From the NCBI GenBank assembly GCA_052143315.1, contig JBKQTE010000079.1:11874-75873 (forward strand): 64,000 nucleotides of DNA. Reading direction: 5' to 3'. How positions within the stretch are numbered: the first letter of the stretch is position 1; every line of letters begins with the position of its first letter. This DNA is from DASZIT01 sp052143315 (GTDB taxonomy: Bacteria > Actinomycetota > Acidimicrobiia > Acidimicrobiales > RAAP-2). Below, one piece after another: positions 33,110-41,985 of the stretch. The notes below the pieces were generated by a model. That model was not told the DNA's origin and ran no database searches. It saw only the letters and a program-made list of their open reading frames with translations. Position numbers and translations under genes: made by a program.

Positions 33110-33790
33110 CTACAGGTAGGAGGTGCCGACTCCCACCACGCCGGCGCCGGAAGCCACCCAGCCGTTGCCCCCGCTGGACGAGGCGGTGACGTGGGCCACG
33201 GCGGGGACAGGTCCGATTCCCGACGGCGATGTGGGCGAGTGCCGGAGCGACGGCAGGAACTCGATGAGCAGGATGGCCACCACCAAGAAGAGGACCAATC
33301 CGGCGTACCGCCTGATGATCGTCACGGCCAGCTGGGAGCCGCGAGGGCGGGGCCCCTCTACCAGAGAGGGAGCCTTCGAGTGTGCGGCGGGTGGCGCCAC
33401 CATCGGGGCCGGCGCGGTGATCACCGCCGACCCGAGGTCGAAAGTGGTGGCAGGAGGAGTCGAACCGTTGCCGCCGATGGGCGCTAGCGGGCCCGCGGGC
33501 GCTGGCTGTCCAAAGGTGTCGGGGATGAGCGGCGCGGCGACCGGCTCCGGTTGGCGGCCGAGGACTGGTGCACCGCTGGTGAAGAACTCGGACCCGGTGG
33601 GCTGCGACCGCGGCGCGGCCGGGGGATCATACGCGGCCGGGAGCCCGGTGAGCGGGTCCACTCCGGCCGAGGGCCCAGCGGGCGCCGGGGGCGGGGCCAT
33701 GGCGGCAGGAGACGGTGGCGTGGGTGCTCCGGCGTTCTGCTCCTGAGCCCGTTTCTTGTTCAGCTGCTTCCGGCTGAGTGCGAAGTCCAT
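33110..33790 (-). CDS. Pro-rich single-pass membrane protein coupled to the ABC transporter
   Basis: A 226-residue protein whose start ATG (33790) overlaps the stop of the giant ABC transporter gene (TGATG). The N-terminal ~155 residues are Pro/Ala-rich and probably disordered, after a short basic head (MDFALSRKQLNKKRAQEQ). One membrane helix follows (AGLVLFLVVAILLIEFLPSL), then about 45 extracytoplasmic residues rich in Ser/Gly/Val. Upstream, the frame stays open through the transporter's Pro-rich region but is only a shadow there. Family not recognised; coupling suggests an accessory role in the same transport system. Confidence 0.7.
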   Translation of the reverse strand: MDFALSRKQLNKKRAQEQNAGAPTPPSPAAMAPPPAPAGPSAGVDPLTGLPAAYDPPAAPRSQPTGSEFFTSGAPVLGRQPEPVAAPLIPDTFGQPAPAGPLAPIGGNGSTPPATTFDLGSAVITAPAPMVAPPAAHSKAPSLVEGPRPRGSQLAVTIIRRYAGLVLFLVVAILLIEFLPSLRHSPTSPSGIGPVPAVAHVTASSSGGNGWVASGAGVVGVGTSYL

Positions 33791-36700
33791 CAGGCACTCC
33801 CTTCCGGCTTGTCGGGCGGAGGCGGCGGTGGTGGCGGTGCCGTCGACACGAACCCGGGTGGCGGGGGCGGTGGCGGCGGCGGCGGGGGTGGCGGGGGTGG
33901 CGGGGGTGGCGCGCCCGCGGGCCCTGGTGGCGGCGGCGGGGTCACGGTGGACGCGAACCCGGGGGAAGGTGGCGGTGCGAGGGGCGTCAAGCCGGGTGGC
34001 ACCGGCGGCACAGTGGGTGCGAATCCCGGCGTGGGCGACGCAAGGGACGCGAACCCGGCCGGCACGGGTGGCGAAGGGGCGAACCCGGGGGGCGCAGGGG
34101 ACGCAGAGCCTTGCGGCACGGGTGGCGACGGGGCGAACCCGGGCGGCACGGGTGGCGACGGGGCGAACCCGGGGGGCGCCGCGGACGCAGACCCTTGCGG
34201 CACGGGTGGCGACGGGGCGAACCCGGGGGGCGCAGGGGGCGCAGACCCTTGCGGCACGGGCGGCGACGGGGCGAACCCGGGGGGCGCAGGGGGCGCAGAG
34301 CCTTGCCGCACGGGTGGCGACGGTGCGAACCCGGGGGGCACGGGGGGCGAGGAGGCGTATCCGGGCGGAAGGGGGGGCGAGGAGGCGTACCCGGGCGGAA
34401 GGGACGAGGACCCGCCCGATCCACCGACGCCCGCGCCCACCGGTACCGGTGCCTCGACCGCGGGGACCGGCTCCACCGTGGCAGGGGCCTGGGTCCGCGT
34501 CCCCGACCGGCGGCCGCCGACGTCCTCCGTGCCGAGGTAGGCAGCCACCACGGCCGGGTCGTTCAGCACCTCCGAGGTGTCCCCCTGGGAGATCACCTCG
34601 CCGAGGTGCATGCAGAACAGGCGATCGGCGACCGACGACACCAGGGGGACGTCGTGCTCGATCACCACGAACGCCGCCCCGGTCTGGTCCCGGAGCCCGA
34701 GCAGGAGCTCGGCCAGCGCCTCGCTCTCGCGCTGGGCGATGCCCGCCGTCGGCTCGTCGAGAAGCAGGACCGTCGGATTGTGGGCTACCGCGCACGCCAG
34801 CTCGAGCACGCGCCGCGTGCCGGTGGAGAGCTCGGCGACGAACCTGTCGCGGAACCGGGTCAGGCCCATCTCCACGATGAGCTCCTCGACCCGCTGACGG
34901 AGCGCTTCCTCGGACACCACCACGCTCGGCAGGCCCAGCGCCTCGGCCAGCGGGTCGTGGACCGGAATGGACTGCTCGAGGGAGGTGGCCAGCGCATCGA
35001 CGACCGTCAGCGAGGGGAAGAGGCGGGCGTCCTGGAAGACCCGCCCCAGGCCCTTTTCGGCCCGGCGAGCCGGCGACAGCCGGGTGATGTCGTGGCCGTC
35101 CAATATCACCTGGCCCTGATCAGGCAGGGTGAATCCCGAGCAGATGTCGAAGAGGGTCGTCTTGCCGGCCCCGTTCGACCCGATGATGCCGACGATCTCC
35201 CCCGGTGCGACGGCCAGGTTCACGTCGTGCAGTGCCGACAGCCCACCGAAGTGCTTGGACACGTTGACCACCGCGAAGGCTGGCCCGCCGGGGGCGGAAC
35301 CGACCGGCAGCCCGGGCGTCGAGGGCTGCAGCGCCGCGTCCGACGAGCGGCTCTTGGCCCTCCGGGCCGCGTGCATGAACACTGAGCGCAACAGCTTCGG
35401 CTGCTGGGAAAGGTCGGGGGTGGGACCGGAGAACCGCACCCGGCCCCGCTCCATGAAGATCGCCCGGCTGGAGATGGCCGTGGCGACGTTGACCGACTGC
35501 TCGACGATGACCACCGTCACGCCGCTGGCCGCCAGAGCCCGGATCACTTCGAGCAGCTGGACCACGACGGACGGGGCCAGCCCCAGCGAGAGCTCATCGA
35601 TCATCAGGATCTTGGGATGGCAGAGCAGTGCCTGGGCCAGCGACAACATCTGCTGCTCACCACCGGACAGCAGGCCCGCCCGCTGGTCGAGACGTTCCCT
35701 CAGGACAGGGAAGAGGGTGAGGACCCGTTCCGTGGCCGCGTCGGCGAACACCGGGTCCTTGTGGTACCGCCGGGCCGTCCACGCCGCCAGCCGCAGGTTC
35801 TCGCTGACCGACAGGGACTGGAAGATGCCGCGACCGCCCAGGACGGTGACCAGGCCGGCCTGGACGCGCTGCACCGGGGCGAGCCCGTCGATGTCGCTCC
35901 CGATGAACGTGACATCACCCTTCTTCGTTCGCAGCAGGCCGGCCACCGTGCGGAGCACGGTCGTCTTCCCGGCACCGTTGGTCCCGAGCAGGGCGATGAC
36001 CTCGCTCTGCCCGATGCCGATCTCCACGTCATGGAGCACCATCGACAGGTCGCCGTAGCCTGCGTCGACCGACTGCAGCGCGATCACGGCCGCCTTGTTG
36101 CCCGCCGGTCCGGCGTCGGGGGCGGCACCGCCCGCACTGGCCGCCGCGCCCTCCATCTCCTGCTCCTCCATGGCGCCGATCCGCAGTGCGGCCGCCTGGG
36201 TGGCGGTGAGGTTCGGCGGGAGCGTCACCGCCGGTTCGGGTCCGGCCGCGGCCTCGAGCGCGGCCGGGGTCGACGTGGTGGCCGACCTGGCGCGGAACCT
36301 GGCGTCGATCTTGGCCAGGCTCAGGTCACGCAGGCGGAAGACCAGCCCCCCCAGCCCTTCGGGGAGGAAGAGCAGCAGCAGCAGCAGGCCGGCGCCCGTC
36401 GCCAGGAGTTGGAGGCTGTTCGGAAGGAAGTAGGCGACCGACTGGACGTAGACGGCGCCGAGGATGGCACCGGTGACCGACCCCAGGCCGCCGATGACCA
36501 CCATGACGAAGACGGTGATGGAGAGGTCGGGCGGCAGACCGCCGGACTTGATCCCCTGGAGGCCCACCTCGTACAGGCTGCCGGCCACGCCGGCGATGGC
36601 CCCCGAGATGATGAAGGCGAGGAGCTTGGTCCGCAGCGGGCTGATCCCGTAGGCCGCGGCGGCTCGGGAGTTGTCCCTGACAGCGATGATGTTCCGCCCG

Positions 36701-38331
36701 GTCCGGCCTTTCCGGAGGTTGTTGGTGATCACGATGGCCACCAGCAGGAAGACCAGGCAGACCTCGTAGAACGTGGCCTGGGACGCCAGGTCGAAGCGCC
36801 CGAAGATCACCGGACGGGGGACGTAGGCCGGGTTGATGGTCGGGAAGAAGGTCGACGACAGCAGGTACGACGACACCGGTACGGCGAAGGCCAGGGTGGC
36901 CACCGCCAGGTAGAGGCCGGGGATCCTCAGGGCCGGGATGCCGATCACCACCGCCACCAGAGCGCCGACCACCGCGGCAGCCACGGTTGCCACCAGGAAG
37001 TTCACCTGGGTATGGACCAGGAGGGCCCCGGTGGTCGCGGCCCCGACCCCGACGAAGGCAAACTGCCCCAGGCTGATCTGCCCGGCCCAGCCGGTGAGCA
37101 CCACGATGGAGACCCCGATGACCGCGTAGATGGCGACGTTGGCCGCCAGCAGCTGCTTGGACTGGTTGAAGGTCAGCGGGACCAGCACCGCCGCCGCCAG
37201 CAGGACGGCGGTGATCGTACCCTTGGCGATCTTCACCTCGCGAAGTTTGGCCAGGTGGTGCGGAATGGCATGGACCTCACGCACGGCCACGAACTCGCCC
37301 AGGCCCTGAACATCCGCCCGGTCCCGGCGCGAGCGGATGAAGAGCAGGCCGACGATGATCACGAGGAACTGGGCCACGTCCTCGTAGCTGGCCTGCAGCC
37401 AGATCGAGAACACCGCCTCGTTGACCACGCCCAAGACGAGCGACCATGCCACCGTCAACGGGAAGGAGTCCATGCCGGCCAGGACGGCGGCGGCCAACGG
37501 CAGGAGCAGGGTGGCCGGGGTGGACACCTCGCCCACGCTGAATCCACCGATCCCCTTCGGCGCTGACAGGATGGCGCCGATCCCCGACAGCCCGGCCGCC
37601 ACCATCCAGGTGATGCGGCTGAGGTTGCGGACCGGGATCCCGAGCAGCACCGCCCGCTCCGGCGAGTCGGCGGCGGCACGGATGGCCACGCCGTAGTCGG
37701 TCTTGACGAAGAACCAGTAGAGGGCGATCAGGGCGACCGGGATGACCACCAGTGCCACCACGTCGTCCCCGGTGAAGGTGAACGGCTTCAGATAGAAGCT
37801 GAAGTTGAACGGCGTGGTGAGGGTGGTGGCGGCACCGGTGTTGAGGGTGAAGAGGTTGGGCAGCCCCAGCTCGGCTGCCCCGACCAGCTGGTACACGCCG
37901 ATGGTCACCACCGTCAGGATCAGGCGGGGAGCGGTCACGAACCGTTGGATGATGGCCGCCTCGACCAGCCAGCCGGTGAAGACCGCCACCACGAGGCCGA
38001 TGGCCACCGCCACGATCCACGGGTACCCCTGGGAGCTCACCAGCAGCACGGCCACGGTGGCGGCCAGTCCGCCGATCACCTGCTGGGAGAAGTTGATGAT
38101 CCGGGCCGACCGGTAGATGAGCACCAGACCCATGGCCACCAGGGAGTTCAGCCCTCCGACCACGATGCCCTTCAAGACGATCCCGGGGCCAAGCGGGTGA
38201 AGGGCGTTCACCACGAAGTAGAGCGCCACCAGACCGACGGCCACCAGCGCCCCGGTGAACAGCTTCCGCCGGTTGTCGTCCCCGTCGGTCGCCCCAATCG
38301 GCGAGCCGAGCTGTCCTTCGAGCACCGTCAT
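33790..38331 (-). CDS. Single-chain branched-chain amino-acid-type ABC importer (LivH-LivM-LivF-LivG fusion) with Pro-rich tail
   Basis: A 1513-residue protein carrying every membrane and ATPase domain of a Liv-type importer. LivH-like permease: about residues 25-345 (GGLNSLVAMGLVLIYRSARIINFSQ). LivM-like permease: about 365-680 (GQISLGQFAFVGVGA, RDNSRAAAAYGI). First ATPase, LivF type: about 740-985 (Walker A GTNGAGKTT, LSGGEQQML, MIDELSLGLAP). Second ATPase, LivG type: about 1010-1265 (Walker A GSNGAGKTT, signature degenerate LSTGTRR, LLLDEPTAGIA). The last ~235 residues are Pro-rich, with 18-residue repeats and runs of 18 and 8 prolines. Substrates of the family are branched amino acids, amides or urea; here unknown. 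The binding protein gene upstream overlaps by ATGA. Confidence 0.9.
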   Translation of the reverse strand: MTVLEGQLGSPIGATDGDDNRRKLFTGALVAVGLVALYFVVNALHPLGPGIVLKGIVVGGLNSLVAMGLVLIYRSARIINFSQQVIGGLAATVAVLLVSSQGYPWIVAVAIGLVVAVFTGWLVEAAIIQRFVTAPRLILTVVTIGVYQLVGAAELGLPNLFTLNTGAATTLTTPFNFSFYLKPFTFTGDDVVALVVIPVALIALYWFFVKTDYGVAIRAAADSPERAVLLGIPVRNLSRITWMVAAGLSGIGAILSAPKGIGGFSVGEVSTPATLLLPLAAAVLAGMDSFPLTVAWSLVLGVVNEAVFSIWLQASYEDVAQFLVIIVGLLFIRSRRDRADVQGLGEFVAVREVHAIPHHLAKLREVKIAKGTITAVLLAAAVLVPLTFNQSKQLLAANVAIYAVIGVSIVVLTGWAGQISLGQFAFVGVGAATTGALLVHTQVNFLVATVAAAVVGALVAVVIGIPALRIPGLYLAVATLAFAVPVSSYLLSSTFFPTINPAYVPRPVIFGRFDLASQATFYEVCLVFLLVAIVITNNLRKGRTGRNIIAVRDNSRAAAAYGISPLRTKLLAFIISGAIAGVAGSLYEVGLQGIKSGGLPPDLSITVFVMVVIGGLGSVTGAILGAVYVQSVAYFLPNSLQLLATGAGLLLLLLFLPEGLGGLVFRLRDLSLAKIDARFRARSATTSTPAALEAAAGPEPAVTLPPNLTATQAAALRIGAMEEQEMEGAAASAGGAAPDAGPAGNKAAVIALQSVDAGYGDLSMVLHDVEIGIGQSEVIALLGTNGAGKTTVLRTVAGLLRTKKGDVTFIGSDIDGLAPVQRVQAGLVTVLGGRGIFQSLSVSENLRLAAWTARRYHKDPVFADAATERVLTLFPVLRERLDQRAGLLSGGEQQMLSLAQALLCHPKILMIDELSLGLAPSVVVQLLEVIRALAASGVTVVIVEQSVNVATAISSRAIFMERGRVRFSGPTPDLSQQPKLLRSVFMHAARRAKSRSSDAALQPSTPGLPVGSAPGGPAFAVVNVSKHFGGLSALHDVNLAVAPGEIVGIIGSNGAGKTTLFDICSGFTLPDQGQVILDGHDITRLSPARRAEKGLGRVFQDARLFPSLTVVDALATSLEQSIPVHDPLAEALGLPSVVVSEEALRQRVEELIVEMGLTRFRDRFVAELSTGTRRVLELACAVAHNPTVLLLDEPTAGIAQRESEALAELLLGLRDQTGAAFVVIEHDVPLVSSVADRLFCMHLGEVISQGDTSEVLNDPAVVAAYLGTEDVGGRRSGTRTQAPATVEPVPAVEAPVPVGAGVGGSGGSSSLPPGYASSPPLPPGYASSPPVPPGFAPSPPVRQGSAPPAPPGFAPSPPVPQGSAPPAPPGFAPSPPVPQGSASAAPPGFAPSPPVPPGFAPSPPVPQGSASPAPPGFAPSPPVPAGFASLASPTPGFAPTVPPVPPGLTPLAPPPSPGFASTVTPPPPPGPAGAPPPPPPPPPPPPPPPPPPGFVSTAPPPPPPPPDKPEGSA
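33816..33920. repeat. Polyproline-coding GGC/GGT/GGG tract
   Basis: Encodes runs of 8 and 18 consecutive prolines on the minus strand near the transporter C-terminus. Confidence 0.85.
34027..34345. repeat. Tandem 54-bp coding repeats
   Basis: Four near-identical 54-bp units plus a 30-bp partial unit, encoding an 18-residue Pro-rich repeat (PPGFAPSPPVPQGSAPPA) on the minus strand. Units differ by a few bases. Confidence 0.85.
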
Positions 38332-40223
38332 GCCAGCCCCCGTACCTTGTCGGATCCGTGACCACTACCGGCCGCCTGTTTGGGGGTGGTGGCGGTCGAG
38401 TTCGCAGTGGTCGTGGTGGTGGCCGATGTCGTGGGCGGGCCACTCGAGGGCGATGCACCGCCGGAGGGCACCACCCCGGGCGCAGTGGGCACCACAGGAG
38501 TCACCTTGCACACCAGCGGAGTCGACGCCGGCATGGTCGATCCGGCATCGGCGTAGCTGAAGACCTGGTTGTCGTCGCACACCTCGTAGGTGCCCAGCTG
38601 GCCGTCGGCCGCGCTCCTGGCGTCGTTGTCCCACTTCAGGACCTGGAAGCCGGCCGTCGGGTCGAACGGGCCGGTGGCGCCGTTCCAGTCACCGAGCTCC
38701 CCGCCGGGCGAGGACTGAGGGATCGCCTTCATCGCCTGCTCGAAGTTGGCCGGTGTCAGGTTCGGGCCGGCCTCCTGCAACGCCTCGAAGAACTCGAGGA
38801 TCGATCCGTACACCAGGTTGTAGTCCGGGATGATGGCCGCGCTCGGGTCGGTGTTTCCCAGTTGATAAGCGTGGGTGGCCTCCGCATCCTCCCTGCTCGT
38901 CTCGGCGGAACCGGTGGTGAGGATCTGGCCGCGCTGGTCGGCGGGGAACAGCCGCACGAAATCCTCGCTGGCGGTGGCGTTGTTTGCGTACAGGGACTGG
39001 AAGTACCACTCGGGGTAGTAGTCGTCCTGGGTGGCCGAGGCGAAGTAGTAGCGGGGCGAGATGGGGTCACAGCCCACGCAGATGACGGTGGTCACGCCGG
39101 CCGCCTTCATCTGGGCCACGGCGTCGGCCGACTCGCTCGGCAGTTGGGCGATGTCGAAGGTGATGGCAGCCTGGGCGGCGGGCGTCACCCCGTACTTGGC
39201 CAGCGCCTGGTCGACAAGCTGCTCGCACTGGAACTGGGTGGGGACGTTCGTGTAGAAGATGCCCAGCTTGCGGATCTCGTGCTGCAGGGCGCCCTTGGCG
39301 AACTGGGCGGGCAGCCCCTTCAGCTGCTTGCCGAACAGGGTCCCGATGGCCTCCGCCGACTTGGAGCAGTTGGGCCCCGGCGTGTACTGCCACGGGGCGT
39401 TCTGCTGGTACCACTGCAGGTCCTGGGTGTAGAGCCCGAAGGCGATGACCTTCTGGGCCTGCAGGTCCTGGGTATAGGTGACGCTCGAGGAGACCAGCGA
39501 CATGTCGGCAAAGGCGTGAAGCGAGTCGGCCACTGTGACGGCGTCGGCCTCCGCCTGGGGGGCGCCGGTGCCGGTGTCCTCATTGATGAAGTTGCCCTGC
39601 CCGTTGAACGGGGCCAGGACGACGCGACGACCGTAGAGCTCGAACTCCTTGTTGAAGATGTTGATGAAGGCCTGGAGGGTCTGCACGGCCTCGGCGCTGG
39701 TACCGACCACGCTTGCCGGTACGAGCGTGTAGAGCTCCTGAAGGATGGAGGTGCCAACGCTCCGGGTGCTGAGGGTGATGGTGGTGCCGGTGACGCCCGG
39801 GGCGGTAGCCCCGCCGTTGTTGCCGGTCCACTTCGGCTCGCAGGCGACGGCGTACGACGACCAGCTCACCTGACGGATGCCGGGACCGCACTTCACGCCC
39901 CCGACCGTGGTCCCCGCGCTGTAGGGAGCGTTCATCGGCGTCTGGCCCGGCAGGTAGGTCACTTGGCTCTCCGTCGACAGCGCGCTGGACGATGTGACCT
40001 TGGGGAACGCCAACAGGACGATGGCCAGCACCAACAGGATGACGACGGCCAGCGCCCGACGCCGGACGACACCGTCGCCCGCCCCACGGCGGTGCCACGG
40101 CGGGGGCGCGTGTCTGGCCCCGGTGCTAGGCGTTGGTGCCACTGTTCCCCCTTGCATCGGCCGTGGTCGGCGTGAGTCCTGCCACGACATCGTTTGGCGC
40201 CGTCGATCCCCCGATCGGGCCAC
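38328..40223 (-). CDS. Membrane-anchored ABC substrate-binding protein (type I periplasmic-binding fold)
   Basis: A 631-residue extracellular receptor. One N-terminal helix (RRRALAVVILLVLAIVLLAF) anchors it; no lipobox Cys is seen. The mature part fits a Leu/Ile/Val-type binding protein: GVTGTTITLSTRSVG at the start of the first lobe, INIFNKEFELYGRRVVLAPFNGQGN, then paired lobes through TTVICVGCDPISPRYYF and PDYNLVYGSILEFFEAL. The C-terminal ~50 residues are Thr/Ser/Pro-rich. It feeds the fused Liv transporter, whose start overlaps its stop by 4 bases. The start is uncertain: GTG 40223, ATG 40190 or ATG 40157 are in frame. Confidence 0.82.
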   Translation of the reverse strand: MARSGDRRRQTMSWQDSRRPRPMQGGTVAPTPSTGARHAPPPWHRRGAGDGVVRRRALAVVILLVLAIVLLAFPKVTSSSALSTESQVTYLPGQTPMNAPYSAGTTVGGVKCGPGIRQVSWSSYAVACEPKWTGNNGGATAPGVTGTTITLSTRSVGTSILQELYTLVPASVVGTSAEAVQTLQAFINIFNKEFELYGRRVVLAPFNGQGNFINEDTGTGAPQAEADAVTVADSLHAFADMSLVSSSVTYTQDLQAQKVIAFGLYTQDLQWYQQNAPWQYTPGPNCSKSAEAIGTLFGKQLKGLPAQFAKGALQHEIRKLGIFYTNVPTQFQCEQLVDQALAKYGVTPAAQAAITFDIAQLPSESADAVAQMKAAGVTTVICVGCDPISPRYYFASATQDDYYPEWYFQSLYANNATASEDFVRLFPADQRGQILTTGSAETSREDAEATHAYQLGNTDPSAAIIPDYNLVYGSILEFFEALQEAGPNLTPANFEQAMKAIPQSSPGGELGDWNGATGPFDPTAGFQVLKWDNDARSAADGQLGTYEVCDDNQVFSYADAGSTMPASTPLVCKVTPVVPTAPGVVPSGGASPSSGPPTTSATTTTTANSTATTPKQAAGSGHGSDKVRGLA

Positions 40224-40295
40224 GCGGCCCCAACGGGTCGCGTGGATGCTCGGGAGAGGATACTCCAGCCCTGTGGGCGCCGATAGTGCTGCGTG

Positions 40296-41855
40296 TCATC
40301 GGGTACTTGCATCGGCACGACCCGGCCGGGGCTGAAGTTCCGCTTGTCGGTTTCCGGCCGGCTCGAGCACCGAGCGGTCCCCGGCTCGCAGGCCGGCGAT
40401 GATCCGACGGTAGGTGCCGGCCGCGTCGTCGCCCATCGAGTCGGTCTCGAGCCACCGGAACCCCCGCTCCCCCCGGTGGCGGTCGACGCCGTATAGCCCG
40501 AATCGCGGCTGGTAGGAGCCCCACTCGTAGTTGTCCACCAGCGACCAGTGCCAGTAGCCGGTGACCGGGGCTCCGGCGTCGATGGCCCCCACCACTGCCG
40601 CCAGGTGCTCACGGAGGTAGCGGGGTCGGTCCCACCGGTCGAGACGGGGGTAGGAGCGCCCGTTCCTCACCCGGTTGCAGAGCCCGTTCTCGACCACCCA
40701 GAGCGGTGTCCGAGGTATCACTGCATGTTGCGTACGGAGCCAGCTGTCCAGGCCGGCCGGCTCGGGCACATCGTCCCAGAGCTCCCGGGCCGGTGACCAA
40801 CCACGGCCTCCGGCGGTTCGGTGGCCCGGCGGGCGGAAGTGCCGGGAAGCCGTCGGGTCGTAGTAGTCGAACCCGACGACGTCGAGCGTCCGCTCGTGGG
40901 GGCTGCCGTAGACGGCGTCGACCACCCGACGCGGCGAGCGCCGTGCCCGGGCCTGCCCCTCCCGACCCCGGCCGGGCGGGTACCCGGCGCGGGAAGCACC
41001 CAGACGGCGGAGCAAGCGTTCGGCGGTCGTCGCCGGCCGGGCGGCGTCATGCTCGGCCCTCCGCCAGTCGAGCCAGCTGTCGAGGCCGAGTTGCGACACG
41101 CCCAGGCTGCGGGCCACCAGCAGGTCGGTGAGCAGTTGATCGGAGTCGTACACGCTGACACCGGCGTTGTTGGTGGTCACCACCGCGTCGGGCCGGGCCC
41201 GGTGGATCGCCTCGTAGGCCAGCACGTGGGCGGTCAGAAGGTTGTCGGCGGCCACCACGGCATCGCCGAACGCCAGGATCCGACCGGGCGGGAAGATGCC
41301 CAGCAGCCACGAGCCGAGCACCAGGGCGTTGATCTCGTTGACGGTCACCCAGGTGCGGACCCTGGGGGCCAGCACCGGGAGCACCGACTCCACCCAGGCC
41401 GCGAACCGGTCCGGCGAGTCGGGCCGGAGCCAGAAGTCCACGCCGAGCCACGCCGGGTGGGTGAAGTGGTGGAGCGTCACCAAGGGCTCGAGGCCACGCT
41501 GGCGGCAGGCGTCGACGATCTCCCCGTAGCGGGCGAGCGCCACGGTGTCGGTCTCGCCGTCCCTCGGCTCCACCCGGGCCCACTCGATGCTCAGCCGGAA
41601 GCTGTCGCACCCGAGGGCCGCCGCCCGGTCCAACGCCTCTTCGGGTCGGTCCCAGAAGTCCACCGCGGTCCCGGACGGCTCCACCCGGCCGGCCTGCTCC
41701 CAGGTCACCCAGTTATTGGCGGGCTCCCCCGGCCCGTTGAACCCGCCCTCGACCTGAAACCCGGCGGTCGCCACCCCGAAGGCGAAACCCTCGGGCAGGA
41801 TCCCGCCCGGCCCCTTGGGCCCGGGACTCGGCTGGGGGGCACGGTCGGCGGTCAT
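40296..41855 (-). CDS. Glycoside hydrolase family 1 (beta-glucosidase-like)
   Basis: A 519-residue cytoplasmic GH1 enzyme. N-terminal FAFGVATAGFQVEGG is the family signature. The acid/base Glu is in TVNEIN (about residue 174) and the nucleophile Glu in LWVVENGLC (about residue 390). The aglycone/sugar site motif GYWHWSLVDNYEWGSYQPRFGLYGVD is intact. It cleaves beta-glucosides or beta-galactosides. There is an unusual Arg-rich insert (GRGREGQARARRSPRR) near residue 300. It lies 72 bases upstream of the binding-protein gene, so the transporter might import a glycoside or a related solute; this is inference only. Start ATG 41855, with GTG 41861 as alternative. Confidence 0.92.
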   Translation of the reverse strand: MTADRAPQPSPGPKGPGGILPEGFAFGVATAGFQVEGGFNGPGEPANNWVTWEQAGRVEPSGTAVDFWDRPEEALDRAAALGCDSFRLSIEWARVEPRDGETDTVALARYGEIVDACRQRGLEPLVTLHHFTHPAWLGVDFWLRPDSPDRFAAWVESVLPVLAPRVRTWVTVNEINALVLGSWLLGIFPPGRILAFGDAVVAADNLLTAHVLAYEAIHRARPDAVVTTNNAGVSVYDSDQLLTDLLVARSLGVSQLGLDSWLDWRRAEHDAARPATTAERLLRRLGASRAGYPPGRGREGQARARRSPRRVVDAVYGSPHERTLDVVGFDYYDPTASRHFRPPGHRTAGGRGWSPARELWDDVPEPAGLDSWLRTQHAVIPRTPLWVVENGLCNRVRNGRSYPRLDRWDRPRYLREHLAAVVGAIDAGAPVTGYWHWSLVDNYEWGSYQPRFGLYGVDRHRGERGFRWLETDSMGDDAAGTYRRIIAGLRAGDRSVLEPAGNRQAELQPRPGRADASTR

Positions 41856-41946
41856 CGGCACAGCCTGTCAGCAACCGGTCGGCGCCTGCCACGACCGGCC
41901 ACCTCGCCGGACCGGTCCGTCCCTGGTGCTACCTTCGCCTCCGACC

Positions 41947-41985
41947 ATGGGACACACCACCGTCGACGCCCACCGAGCGCCGTGA
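41947..41985 (+). other. Possible 12-codon leader ORF overlapping the thiolase-like start
   Basis: ATG 41947, 11 bases after a -10-like TACCTT (41930-41935), opens a 12-codon frame (MGHTTVDAHRAP). Its TGA overlaps the GTG start at 41982 as GTGA. A leaderless mRNA would present this ATG first, so the downstream gene may depend on translational coupling. Confidence 0.3.

Noticed and set aside
33551..34540. A Gly-rich repetitive open frame (GGDGANPGG-type) on the plus strand
   Set aside because: It is the complement of the proline-rich repeats of the transporter, and it has no ribosome site or independent support.
33790..34795. Upstream extension of the Pro-rich membrane protein on the minus strand
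   Set aside because: The frame stays open through the transporter repeats but is only Arg/Pro/Ala shadow sequence. The real start is ATG 33790 coupled to the transporter stop.
35617..37566. A 649-codon plus-strand frame opposite the ABC transporter
   Set aside because: It is antisense to well-supported transporter domains and composed of Gly/Arg/His/Asp-rich shadow sequence.
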